A DNA stretch of 12,846 bases. Source: Desulfovibrio sp. Dsv1. Lineage in GTDB: Bacteria > Desulfobacterota > Desulfovibrionia > Desulfovibrionales > Desulfovibrionaceae. Position 1 is the first letter of the stretch; the number at the start of each line of letters is the position of its first letter. A program made the translations under genes and the position numbers. Location: assembly GCA_000403945.1 (NCBI GenBank), contig APFI01000356.1, forward strand, positions 1-12,846, in the 5' to 3' direction. Positions 1 to 7,059 of this stretch are shown in pieces. Under the pieces are notes generated by a model. It saw only the letters and a program-made list of their open reading frames with translations, did not search any database and was not told where the DNA came from.

Positions 1-31
1 AAGTAGTCAAATAGGACCAAGACGCTAATGG

Positions 32-56
32 AGCCCGTCGCATTGGCGGGCTTTTT
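32..56 (+). terminator. Intrinsic terminator of an upstream gene
   Basis: An 8-bp stem (AGCCCGTC with GGCGGGCT, one T-G wobble) closes a 5-base loop and runs into a T tract at 52-56. This is the standard form of a rho-independent terminator on the + strand. The gene it serves lies outside the window, upstream of position 1. It separates that gene from bioB, so bioB probably starts its own transcript somewhere in 57-145, although I see no convincing promoter there. Confidence 0.75.
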
Positions 57-158
57 ACATGTCGTAGTAGTCTGCTGCGCGTCCGGTCCCATGCCTGTCC
101 GTTCACCCCGGGCTCCCCCACTGCGGCAAGAGGCTGGAAAGTTCAAAGGTTGATTGTA

Positions 159-1106
159 ATGGGTATGCTCCCGGCGGCCACGCCCGCCCAGGCTTTAGCG
201 CTTTTGTCCCTGCCCGACGCGCGGCTTTTTGAACAGGCCGCGCGTTTGCGCGAGGCTGTTTTCGGACGCGTGGTGGATCTTTGCGCCATCATCAACGCCC
301 GTAGCGGCAACTGCGTCATGGATTGCCGCTTTTGTTCCCAGAGCCGTCATAATCACACGCCCATAGCCGTGTTTAACTTTTTGCCGGATGATGCGTTGCG
401 GGAGCGCATTCTGAAACTGGCCGCGTTGCCGGTGAACCATATAGGCATCGTCACCAGCGGCACGGCGCTCAACGAGGCGGATCTGGCGCATCTGCGCGCC
501 GTGCTGGCCGCATTGCCGGACGCGGCGCGGCCCCGCATCTGCGCCTCTCTGGGGAGACTGAGGACGGCCCAGCTTGAGCAACTGGCCGGGGCCGGTCTTA
601 CCCGCTACCACCACAATCTGGAGACAGCGCAAAGCCATTACCCGCGCGTCTGTACCACACAGACCTGGGAACAGCGCCGCGATACCGTGATCCGGGCTCA
701 GCGCGCCGGTCTGGCGGTATGCACCGGCGGTTTGTTCGGTCTGGGCGAAAGCTGGGAGGAGCGCATCACCTTTGCGTTCAGTCTCAAGGAGCTGGGCGTT
801 CGCCATGTGCCCATGAATTTTCTGCATCCTCACCCGCAAACGCCACTGGCCGGGCAAGAAATACTTTCCGCCGACGAGGCATTGCGGATCATCGCCCTGT
901 TCCGCCACATTCTGCCCGAGGCTACGTTGCGGATCTGCGGCGGCCGTCCTGCAACCTTGGGGGCGCGGCAGCATGAAATTTTCGCTGCCGGGGCCAATGC
1001 CCTGATGACTGGCGATTATCTTACCACGCGCGGACAGGGCATTGAAGAAGATCTTGCCATGATCGCGGCTCAGGGGCTGGAGGCGGGCAGTCATGCGCAG
1101 CGTTGA
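159..1106 (+). CDS. bioB: Biotin synthase BioB (radical SAM), with atypical auxiliary-cluster ligands
   Basis: Biotin synthase inserts sulfur into dethiobiotin, the last step of biotin synthesis. Numbered from an in-frame TTG at 150, the radical-SAM CxxxCxxC motif is C55-C59-C62 (GNCVMDCRFCSQS). Other family motifs follow: YHHNLET near 153, VCTGGLFGLGES near 190, and RICGGR near 261. I prefer ATG 159 (315 aa) because AAAGG at 145-149 sits about 9 bases before it, while the TTG lacks a spaced ribosome site. Of the four [2Fe-2S] ligands of E. coli BioB (C97, C128, C188, R260), C131, C191 and R261 are present, but the C97 position is glycine (G99 in HIGIVTSGT). Extra cysteines occur at 45, 168 and 263. 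The 3' end overlaps bioDA by 14 bp, so the two are cotranscribed and probably translationally coupled. Identity is secure; cluster type is inferred. Confidence 0.95.
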   Translation: MGMLPAATPAQALALLSLPDARLFEQAARLREAVFGRVVDLCAIINARSGNCVMDCRFCSQSRHNHTPIAVFNFLPDDALRERILKLAALPVNHIGIVTSGTALNEADLAHLRAVLAALPDAARPRICASLGRLRTAQLEQLAGAGLTRYHHNLETAQSHYPRVCTTQTWEQRRDTVIRAQRAGLAVCTGGLFGLGESWEERITFAFSLKELGVRHVPMNFLHPHPQTPLAGQEILSADEALRIIALFRHILPEATLRICGGRPATLGARQHEIFAAGANALMTGDYLTTRGQGIEEDLAMIAAQGLEAGSHAQR

Positions 1107-3288
1107 TTCCACGTGCGGCGCGATGCGGGAACAGCGTCCTCTGTGCGCTGTATTTGTGAGCGGCACCGGCACGGATGTGGGCAAGACCGTGTTTACGGCG
1201 GCCCTGTTGCGGGCACTGCGTCTGGCGGGTGTGGCGGTTCAGGCCGTGAAGCCCGTGCAGACCGGCGTGCCTGCGGGAGAGGAATATGCCGCGCGTCAGG
1301 CTGACGCGCCGGTGTATACGGCGGCTGTGGCCGATCTGCCGCCTGTGCCGGGTCTGGCTCCGGCGGCTGTGCTGCGCTGCTTTTCTCTGCCCGCTTCGCC
1401 TCATCTGGCCGCCGCGCGCGAAGGCAAGGGCCTAGAAGCGGCGGAGTTGGCCCGGGACATTCTGAAGCATTGGGACAGCCTGAATGGCGTGGCGGAACTT
1501 TTGCTGCTGGAAGGCGCGGGCGGACTGTGCGTACCGCTCAATGAGCGGGAGGACATGCTGGACCTGATGGCCGCTCTGGATTTGCCCGTGCTGCTGGTGG
1601 GCGGCAACAGCCTGGGGGCGCTGAATCATGCCCTGCTTTCTCTGGTCGCCCTGCGCGACAGGGGGCTGGGCCTAGCGGCTCTGGCCCTGATCCCCACGCA
1701 ACCTGCTGCGGAGGGCGCTCCGGATGAAGATGAAGCTTGCATTCTGGCCGACAATCCTCGGATACTGCGCGCGCGACTGGCACAATCCGGCTGTGACGCG
1801 CCGGTGCTGGAGCTCCCCCGCCTGGCGCATTTGGACGGCACGGCATGGCAACGTCTGGCTGTGGAGTTGTCGCCTTTGGCGGAGGAACTGCGCCACCGTA
1901 TAGAACGGGTGCGCGGCGAGGCCGCAGCGGAGCTGGTGGCGCGCGACCACGGCGCGGTCTGGCATCCCTATGCCTCGGCTGTGGAGTTGCCGCCTTTGTG
2001 CGTGGCCCGGCGCAGTCACGACAACCGTATTGTTTTGGCTGACGGACGGGAATTGATCGACGGCATGTCCTCCTGGTGGGCGGCGGCGCATGGCTACAAT
2101 CATCCCCGTCTGCTCACGGCCCTGCGTTCCCAAGCCGGCCGCATGCCGCACGTGATGTTCGGCGGCCTGACACACACCCCGGCGGTGGATCTGGCGGAGC
2201 GCCTGCTGACGTATATGCCCCGGGGGCTGGAGCGTGTCTTTTTTGCTGATTCCGGTTCCGTGGCAGTGGAAGTGGCCCTGAAAATGGCTCTCCAATATCA
2301 GCAGGGCAGGGGAGAGAGGCGGCGCACGCGTTTTTTGACGCCGCGCGGCGGCTATCACGGCGATACGCTGGGGGCCATGTCGGTCTGTGACCCGGTGACG
2401 GGCATGCATAGCCTGTTTGCGGGATTGTTGCCGCAGCAGATTTTTGTGGAGCGGCCCTCCTGCCGTTTTGACGCGCCTTTTGACCCGGCCAGCCTAGACG
2501 ACGTCCGTCGCGCGCTGGAGCAACACGGCGAAGAGACTGCGGCCGTGATTCTGGAGCCTGTGGTGCAGGGTGCGGGCGGCATGTGGTTTTATCATCCGGA
2601 CTATCTGCGCGGTCTGGCGGAGATCTGTCGCGGGGCCGGTGCGTTGCTGGTTTTTGACGAGATCGCCACCGGCTTCGGCCGTACCGGAAAATTTTTTGCC
2701 GCGGAATGGGCCGGGGTCACCCCGGACATTCTCTGCTGCGGCAAGGCCCTGACCGGCGGTATGCTCTCCCTGGCGGCTACGGCCTGTACCGGCGACGTGG
2801 CGCGGGAGATCTGCCGGAAAGGTCGGGTCTTCATGCACGGGCCCACCTTCATGGCCAATGCTTTGGCCTGCGCCGTGGCCTGCGCCGCTCTGGATATCCT
2901 GGACGAAAACCACTGGCGGGAGCAGGTGGCCGATCTGGAAACAGCCATGCGCCAGGGACTGGAACCCTGCCGCCGACTGCCCGGCGTGACGGATGTGCGG
3001 GTGCTGGGCGGCATCGGCGTGGTGGAAATGGAGCAGGCCGTGAATACGGCGGTTATGCAGACCTGTTTTGTGGAGCAGGGGGTCTGGATCAGGCCCTTCA
3101 ACCGTCTGATCTACCTCATGCCGCCCTATCCGACTCCCGCCACGGACGTGGCCCGGCTCTGCGCGGCTGTGGAGAAAGTTCTGCGCCATGTGGGGTACGC
3201 AGGGCGGCGTTACTTGACCCACGCGTGCCCTGATGCCGGGGGCCTTATTTGGCGGGAGGCGGCGGTACGGGCAGGCCCCGGAAGATGA
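1093..3288 (+). CDS. bioDA: Bifunctional dethiobiotin synthetase / DAPA aminotransferase (BioD-BioA fusion)
   Basis: One 731-residue protein carries two consecutive biotin enzymes. Residues about 17-265 are BioD, the ATP-dependent dethiobiotin synthetase, with the P-loop GTGTDVGKT at 24-32 and GAGGLCVPL near 141. Residues about 282-702 are BioA, the PLP enzyme that aminates 7-keto-8-aminopelargonate using SAM: WHPYAS near 290, the substrate-site WW near 328, DEIATGFGRTGK from 522, and the Schiff-base lysine K551 in CCGKALTGG. BioA makes the substrate of BioD, so the fusion joins successive steps. Start 1093 has GGAGG at 1079-1083 and lies inside the bioB end. An internal ATG at 1123 is a less likely start. 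The last 30 or so residues run beyond the BioA fold and cover DNA that also encodes the 3' end of an opposite gene. No bioF or bioC/H is nearby. Confidence 0.95.
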   Translation: MRSVDSTCGAMREQRPLCAVFVSGTGTDVGKTVFTAALLRALRLAGVAVQAVKPVQTGVPAGEEYAARQADAPVYTAAVADLPPVPGLAPAAVLRCFSLPASPHLAAAREGKGLEAAELARDILKHWDSLNGVAELLLLEGAGGLCVPLNEREDMLDLMAALDLPVLLVGGNSLGALNHALLSLVALRDRGLGLAALALIPTQPAAEGAPDEDEACILADNPRILRARLAQSGCDAPVLELPRLAHLDGTAWQRLAVELSPLAEELRHRIERVRGEAAAELVARDHGAVWHPYASAVELPPLCVARRSHDNRIVLADGRELIDGMSSWWAAAHGYNHPRLLTALRSQAGRMPHVMFGGLTHTPAVDLAERLLTYMPRGLERVFFADSGSVAVEVALKMALQYQQGRGERRRTRFLTPRGGYHGDTLGAMSVCDPVTGMHSLFAGLLPQQIFVERPSCRFDAPFDPASLDDVRRALEQHGEETAAVILEPVVQGAGGMWFYHPDYLRGLAEICRGAGALLVFDEIATGFGRTGKFFAAEWAGVTPDILCCGKALTGGMLSLAATACTGDVAREICRKGRVFMHGPTFMANALACAVACAALDILDENHWREQVADLETAMRQGLEPCRRLPGVTDVRVLGGIGVVEMEQAVNTAVMQTCFVEQGVWIRPFNRLIYLMPPYPTPATDVARLCAAVEKVLRHVGYAGRRYLTHACPDAGGLIWREAAVRAGPGR

Positions 3289-3451
3289 TCCGCGTGGCTG
3301 TGGCGTCGGCCAGTTCTGCCACGTCCATGAGCTTTTCCAGCAGCTCCAGCAGGTAGAAGCGGTCATTTTCGCAGCCGTCCTTGAAGTCGGCTTCGAGTTC
3401 GCCGGAGCGCATATAGGTTTCCAGTTCTTCCAGATCTTTGACTGTCAGCAT
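3245..3451 (-). CDS. Small acidic protein of unknown function
   Basis: A 68-residue protein starting MLTVKDLEELETYMRSGE and ending in a proline run (PVPPPPAK). Its middle (LLELLEKLMDVAELADA) looks helical and acidic. There is no signal peptide or membrane segment. I do not recognise the family. Its ATG overlaps the stop of the upstream gene by 7 bases, and AAGGATG lies a few bases before it, so the two genes form a coupled unit. Its last 44 bases overlap the 3' end of bioDA on the other strand. The coupling and good ribosome site make it a likely real gene. A function linked to its upstream partner is possible but not shown by the sequence. Confidence 0.7.
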   Translation of the reverse strand: MLTVKDLEELETYMRSGELEADFKDGCENDRFYLLELLEKLMDVAELADATATRIIFRGLPVPPPPAK

Positions 3452-3807
3452 GCTTCATCCTTTTGTTCCGTCGCCAGAGTGGCCAGACAGCGCTCTGTCA
3501 GCGTTTCGGCCATGCGCTCCACAGTGGCGATTTCTTTTTTGCTGATGTCCCCGTAATGGATGCCCGCACTTACGCAGACGGCGCAGTCCAGTGCGTCGGC
3601 CATGCGCCGGGCCATGCGCCGGGCCAGTTGATCCTCCCGGTGCCCCGGCAGACCAAGCAGACCCGCTTCGACCGCGCCGCCCGGCGCGGCCAGGGCCACA
3701 GCTCCCAGATGGGCCTCGCCGCCGTTCAGCACCACCTGAAGATCGCGCCCCAGCCGCAGGACGCGCAATTCCAGTTCCAGCCGTCCCCGGCAGAGACGAA
3801 AGCGCAT
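3445..3807 (-). CDS. LpdD-like protein (prenylated-flavin chaperone family, tentative)
   Basis: A 120-residue protein with a compact pattern I associate with the LpdD-like family, proteins thought to help prenylated-FMN-dependent UbiD-type decarboxylases mature. The pattern is LGRDLQVVLNGGEAHLGAVAL near 19-39, LPGHREDQLARRMA near 53-66, and VSAGIHYGDISKKEI near 78-92. The conserved glycine/histidine blocks GGEAHLG, GHRED and AGIH are the main evidence. Start 3807 is chosen because AAGGAG lies 5 bases upstream and the family pattern begins at once. An in-frame ATG at 3909, with its own GGGAG, would add 34 residues that look unlike a conserved domain. No UbiD or UbiX gene is visible nearby, so any client enzyme is elsewhere. 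It is followed by an overlapping 68-residue gene. The family call is from memory of the motif pattern and is moderately sure; the gene itself is very likely real. Confidence 0.65.
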   Translation of the reverse strand: MRFRLCRGRLELELRVLRLGRDLQVVLNGGEAHLGAVALAAPGGAVEAGLLGLPGHREDQLARRMARRMADALDCAVCVSAGIHYGDISKKEIATVERMAETLTERCLATLATEQKDEAC

Positions 3808-4270
3808 GGCCGCTCCTTGGAGATTTTTGTCAGCATGGGGTAGAACATCCGTTCTGACAAGTGGAAACGGACTGTTTGGTACGGCGGCTTTCTTTGGGGA
3901 GATGGTCATAATCGCTCCCGCTCTGTTGATGATATCAGGAGATTTTTACCGGAATTTTATCAAAACCCTGATTACCGCAGAAAATGCATCCCCGCAGGGA
4001 TACCATGGTTTCAATCGGTCGTCACCAATCATGGCATGATCATCTTGCCCCCGTTCTTTGATAACCCGTCGCCGAAGCTTGGCAGATGCTTTTGCGCCCG
4101 TGAAAGCGGACGGAGACAAGCATTCTTTTTCTTCATTCAGGCGTTTTGCGGATGAAGGCCCCTTGTATTTACTTTCAATATTTTTCAGCCTATAAAGATT
4201 GACTATGCTTACTAAATGAACCTGCCGGAAATGGCGCACGACGCATTGTCGGAAGAAAAGGAGTCACTAT
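3808..4270. other. Divergent intergenic region between the LpdD-like gene and dapF
   Basis: About 460 bases that are visibly richer in A and T than the flanking genes. They hold the upstream signals of the leftward LpdD-like gene, including its possible longer start at 3909, and of the rightward dapF gene. Small symmetric elements include ATCATG/CATGAT around a central G at 4028-4040. A leftward reading frame across 3946-4239 has no recognisable protein pattern or ribosome site, and I do not call it a gene. Confidence 0.6.
4168..4196 (+). promoter_or_regulatory. Probable sigma-70-type promoter of dapF-dapL
   Basis: TTTACT (4168-4173) and TATAAA (4191-4196) are separated by exactly 17 bases and match the -35 and -10 consensus at 4/6 and 5/6. 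They sit in an AT-rich patch about 75 bases before the dapF start. dapF then has a strong ribosome site, AAGGAG at 4258-4263, 7 bases before ATG. No operator is evident. This is a pattern call only. Confidence 0.45.
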
Positions 4271-5140
4271 ATGGTCGCGGGATTGCATTTCACCAAAATG
4301 CAGGGCATCGGCAATGATTACGTTTACGTGAATGGCTTTGAGGAGCGCGTGGACAACCCCGGCGAACTGGCCAAAAGGATCAGCGACCGGCATTTCGGCG
4401 TGGGTTCCGACGGTCTGGTGCTGATTTTGCCCTCCGGCGTGGCCGATCTGCGTATGCGTATGTTCAACGCCGACGGCTCGGAAGCCGAAATGTGCGGCAA
4501 CGCCACACGTTGCGTGGGCAAATACGCGCGCGATCACGGCATCGTCAATAAGAACGTCATCCGCATGGAAACGGCGGCGGGCATCAAGATCATCCGCTTG
4601 CTCTTTGAGGCCGGAGAGGTTCGCGGGGCCACCGTGGACATGGGCGATCCCGTGCTCGCGCCTGACCTCATTCCTGTACTGGTTGCGCCCGCCCTGACTG
4701 AGAGCGAAGATCCGCAGCGCTTTATCGCCCGTCCGGTGGAGGTGGGGGGCCGCACGTATGCGATCACCGCCGTGTCCATGGGCAATCCGCACGCGGTGGT
4801 TTTCATGGATGGCATTGACGACCTGGATCTGCCCAAGCTGGGACCGAAGTTCGAGCGCCATCCCATTTTCCCCAAGCGCACCAATACGGAATTTGTGGAG
4901 GTCATTTCCTCCGATAAAATCAGAATGCGCGTCTGGGAGCGCGGCGCCGGGGAAACTCTGGCCTGCGGCACCGGCGCGTGCGCCGCGGTGGTGGCCAGCG
5001 TGCTCAACGGGCATACGGGCCGCTCGCTGGATGTGGAACTCAAGGGCGGCGTGCTGCATATCGACTGGGATAAGAGCGACGGCCACATCTACATGACGGG
5101 CGGCGCTGTGACTGTTTTTGACGGCGTATATTTTATCTGA
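4271..5140 (+). CDS. dapF: Diaminopimelate epimerase
   Basis: DapF interconverts LL- and meso-diaminopimelate in the cytoplasm, giving the meso form used for lysine and peptidoglycan. Both halves of the cofactor-free two-base active site are visible: C75 in ADGSEAEMCGNATRC and C232 in ETLACGTGACAAV. The N-terminal MQGIGNDYVYV block and RHFGVGSDGL near 40-49 are also family signatures. The 289-residue length is slightly above the usual ~275. The start is fixed by AAGGAG 7 bases upstream. dapL begins 16 bases after the stop, so both are one operon. This pairing makes sense because DapL produces LL-diaminopimelate, the substrate of DapF. Confidence 0.97.
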   Translation: MVAGLHFTKMQGIGNDYVYVNGFEERVDNPGELAKRISDRHFGVGSDGLVLILPSGVADLRMRMFNADGSEAEMCGNATRCVGKYARDHGIVNKNVIRMETAAGIKIIRLLFEAGEVRGATVDMGDPVLAPDLIPVLVAPALTESEDPQRFIARPVEVGGRTYAITAVSMGNPHAVVFMDGIDDLDLPKLGPKFERHPIFPKRTNTEFVEVISSDKIRMRVWERGAGETLACGTGACAAVVASVLNGHTGRSLDVELKGGVLHIDWDKSDGHIYMTGGAVTVFDGVYFI

Positions 5141-5156
5141 CAAAACCGAGGACGGC

Positions 5157-6383
5157 ATGGCTGTGATCAATACCAATTTTCTCAAGCTCCAGAGCAATTA
5201 CCTTTTTGCCGACATTGCTCGCAAGATAGCGAATTTCAAGGATTCCAATCCTGGCACCCGGGTCATCAGCCTGGGCATCGGCGATGTGACGCGCCCCTTG
5301 GTCCCGGCGGTGGTGGCAATCCTGCACAAGGCTGTGGATGAAATGGGTGACGCCGCGCATTTTCACGGCTACGGCCCGGAACAGGGGTATGCCTTTCTGC
5401 GCGATCTGATCATGGAGAACGACTACAAGGCGCGCGGCGTGAACCTCAGCCCGGATGAAATTTTCGTCAGTGACGGGGCCAAGTCCGACGTGGGTAACTT
5501 TCAGGAACTCTTTGCCTTGGACAGCATTGTGGCCGTCACGGACCCGGTCTATCCGGTCTATGTGGACTCCAACGCCATGGCCGGGCGCGCCGGTGACATG
5601 GAGGACAGGCAGTGGAACCGGCTCGTCTACCTGCCCTGCGTCAGGGCCAACGATTTCGTGCCGGATTTTCCCAAGACTCGGCCGGACATGATTTACCTCT
5701 GTTATCCCAACAATCCCACAGGCACTGTGCTTTCCCGCGCCGCCCTGCAGAGCTGGGTGGATTACGCCCGGCGAGAGGGTTGCGTGATTCTGTATGATTC
5801 GGCCTATGAGGCCTTCATCCGTGATCCGGATGTGCCGCACAGCATCTATGAACTGGAGGGCGCGCAGGAAGTGGCTGTGGAATTCCGCAGTTTTTCCAAA
5901 ACCGCCGGTTTCACTGGCCTGCGCTGTGCCTACACCGTGGTGCCCAAGGCCTTGCAGATCAGCGATGGCAAAGGCGGCAAGACGGGGCTCAATGCTCTTT
6001 GGAATCGCCGCCAGTGCACCAAGTACAACGGTTGCCCCTACATCGTGCAGCGCGCCGCTGCCGCTGTGTACAGTCAGGAAGGTCGCAGCCAGATCGAGGG
6101 CGTGATCAGGGGCTATCAGAGCAATGCCGCCCTGCTCAGCGCGGCGGTGAAGGAAATGGACCTTGAGGTCTTCGGCGGGGTCAACGCCCCCTATATCTGG
6201 GTAAGCGTGCCCAGGGGCATGGATTCCTGGGGCTTTTTCGACCATCTGTTGCAGTCTGCGGCCCTGGTCTGCACGCCGGGCGCGGGCTTCGGAGCCAGCG
6301 GCGAAGGCTATGTGCGCCTGACGGCTTTCGGTTCGCCCGGGGATACGGAAGAAGCCATCTGTCGCATGCGCCAGTTGCGCTGA
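5157..6383 (+). CDS. dapL: LL-diaminopimelate aminotransferase
   Basis: DapL is a PLP enzyme that turns tetrahydrodipicolinate directly into LL-diaminopimelate with glutamate as amino donor, bypassing the acylated DapD/C/E route. The 408-residue length is typical. Fold-type I features are seen: SDGAKSDVGNFQ near 105-116, CYPNNPTGT at 182-190, YDSAYEAF near 213, and the Schiff-base lysine K248 in SFSKTAGFTGLRCAY, a strong DapL signature. ATG 5157 is preferred because GAGG (5148-5151) precedes it and the conserved start INTNFLKLQSNYLF follows. An in-frame ATG at 5118 lies inside dapF. It is the last gene of the dapF-dapL unit. DapL is known from plants, Chlamydia and several anaerobes including deltaproteobacteria. 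Confidence 0.96.
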   Translation: MAVINTNFLKLQSNYLFADIARKIANFKDSNPGTRVISLGIGDVTRPLVPAVVAILHKAVDEMGDAAHFHGYGPEQGYAFLRDLIMENDYKARGVNLSPDEIFVSDGAKSDVGNFQELFALDSIVAVTDPVYPVYVDSNAMAGRAGDMEDRQWNRLVYLPCVRANDFVPDFPKTRPDMIYLCYPNNPTGTVLSRAALQSWVDYARREGCVILYDSAYEAFIRDPDVPHSIYELEGAQEVAVEFRSFSKTAGFTGLRCAYTVVPKALQISDGKGGKTGLNALWNRRQCTKYNGCPYIVQRAAAAVYSQEGRSQIEGVIRGYQSNAALLSAAVKEMDLEVFGGVNAPYIWVSVPRGMDSWGFFDHLLQSAALVCTPGAGFGASGEGYVRLTAFGSPGDTEEAICRMRQLR

Positions 6384-6407
6384 AGCGCGGGATCAAACAG
6401 AAATATG

Positions 6408-6433
6408 AAAAGGGGAGGGCGGCTCTCTTTTTT
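6408..6433 (+). terminator. Probable intrinsic terminator of dapF-dapL
   Basis: AAAAGGGGAG at 6408-6417 can pair with CTCTCTTTTT through a 5-base loop (GGCGG), with two G-T wobbles. The 3' arm runs into a T tract ending at 6433. It lies 25 bases after the dapL stop, the expected place. The stem is weaker than the terminator at 7824-7873. Confidence 0.5.
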
Positions 6434-6727
6434 GAGTATCGGGAAAATCCTCCGCCAGCGCGTGTATTTTTTGCAGTAGTCGTCAGCGGTACAGATGAAT
6501 TTGATTGTTGTCGGCGGCCGTCTTGATTTTTCAGACGGGACGTTATGTGGATGTGTGCTGTCAGTGTTTGCGCGGTGTGGCACAGAAGTAACCTTCTGAA
6601 TTCCTCAGGCAAGACATGCAGAGGGAGAGGGTTGTGACGGTCGGCACCGTCTGTGTTACGCTCTCGCTCTCCGGAATCTGTGCTTCAGATGAAACAGGGT
6701 GCGGCTATTTTACCTCGGGTAGTGTAG
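6434..6727. other. Non-coding stretch at the edge of the insertion-sequence remnants
   Basis: About 290 bases with frequent stops and no recognisable protein in any frame. Two local hairpins are visible. CCGTCT/AGACGG sits around 6518-6538. GACGGT-CGGC-ACCGTC at 6636-6651 has an outer GAGAG/CTCTC pairing at 6625-6629 and 6661-6665. Neither is followed by a T run. This may be older decayed mobile DNA, but I cannot tie it to a family. Confidence 0.4.
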
Positions 6728-6832
6728 TCACGAGACTGAAGGCCACAAAAAGATGCGTCTGATCCGAATAGCGATCAGGAATGACGCTGTATTTTTCGCG
6801 TGCCGGGTCGCAATGCCGCGCCATCGCTTCAA
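6728..6832 (-). pseudogene. IS5-like transposase, C-terminal remnant
   Basis: Read leftward, this short frame encodes KRWRGIATRHAKNTASFL followed by IAIRIRRIFLWPSVS and a TGA at 6730-6728. The RxIATRxxKxAxxFL pattern followed by a hydrophobic tail is the typical C-terminus of IS5-family transposases. Only about 34 codons remain. The right side stops where the terminal sequence of an IS481-like element begins (6834). It does not match the sequenced part of the IS5-family pseudogene at the end of the window, which is cut off before its own C-terminus. The assignment comes from remembered family pattern. Confidence 0.55.
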
Positions 6833-6833
6833 A

Positions 6834-7059
6834 TGTAGTAGTTCAGACTTGATCAGACAGTTCTCTCCGTTTTGAGGTTTTGCCTGTCCGCTTAGTTAAG
6901 CTATCCGAGCTTTTCGTTCCAGAGCTTTTTGCCATCAAGCAGGGTTTGCATGGGCGTTCTGCCGCAGCACATTTTGCCTTGATGCGTCCTTTGGGTGTTG
7001 TACTGTTCCAGCTAGGCATCTAGGTCGGCCTGTAGCTCATCCAGAGACTAGAAGTCATT
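6834..7059 (-). mobile_element. IS481-family element, 3' terminal remnant
   Basis: Read leftward, 7056-6901 encodes SLDELQADLDA, a stop, LEQYNTQRTHQGKMCCGRTP, MQTLLDGKKLWNEKLG, and a stop. This is the C-terminal end of an IS481-type DDE transposase. Two amber codons, at 7050-7048 and 7014-7012, stand where tryptophan is expected (DFW, DAWLEQYN), so the frame is dead. Beyond the natural stop the sequence reaches TGTAGTAGTTCAGACTTGAT at 6834, which resembles the outer end of such elements and is probably its terminal inverted repeat. Everything upstream of about codon 50 from the end has been lost, replaced at about 7056 by an IS1595-like sequence. Confidence 0.75.

Noticed and set aside
1..20. 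Possible 3' end of a tRNA gene (ACCA at 16-19 before a terminator)
   Set aside because: Only about 19 bases are available and the T-arm spacing does not fit well. The upstream gene cannot be identified.
57..150. BirA-type or BioR-type operator before bioB
   Set aside because: I find neither the TTGTAAACC-type inverted repeat nor a TTATnnATAA-like palindrome here.
195..1184. Long open frame on the - strand opposite bioB
   Set aside because: It is the antisense of a certain bioB, has no recognisable motifs, and arises from the GC-rich codon pattern.
3946..4239. Leftward 97-codon frame between the LpdD-like gene and dapF
   Set aside because: No ribosome site, no recognisable protein pattern, and it covers the probable dapF promoter.
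4190..5197. Long leftward frame opposite dapF
   Set aside because: Antisense shadow of dapF with histidine/glycine-rich nonsense composition.
6625..6665. Hairpin as a small RNA or riboswitch
   Set aside because: Only a 6-bp core plus a short outer stem, with no T tract, promoter or known riboswitch core.
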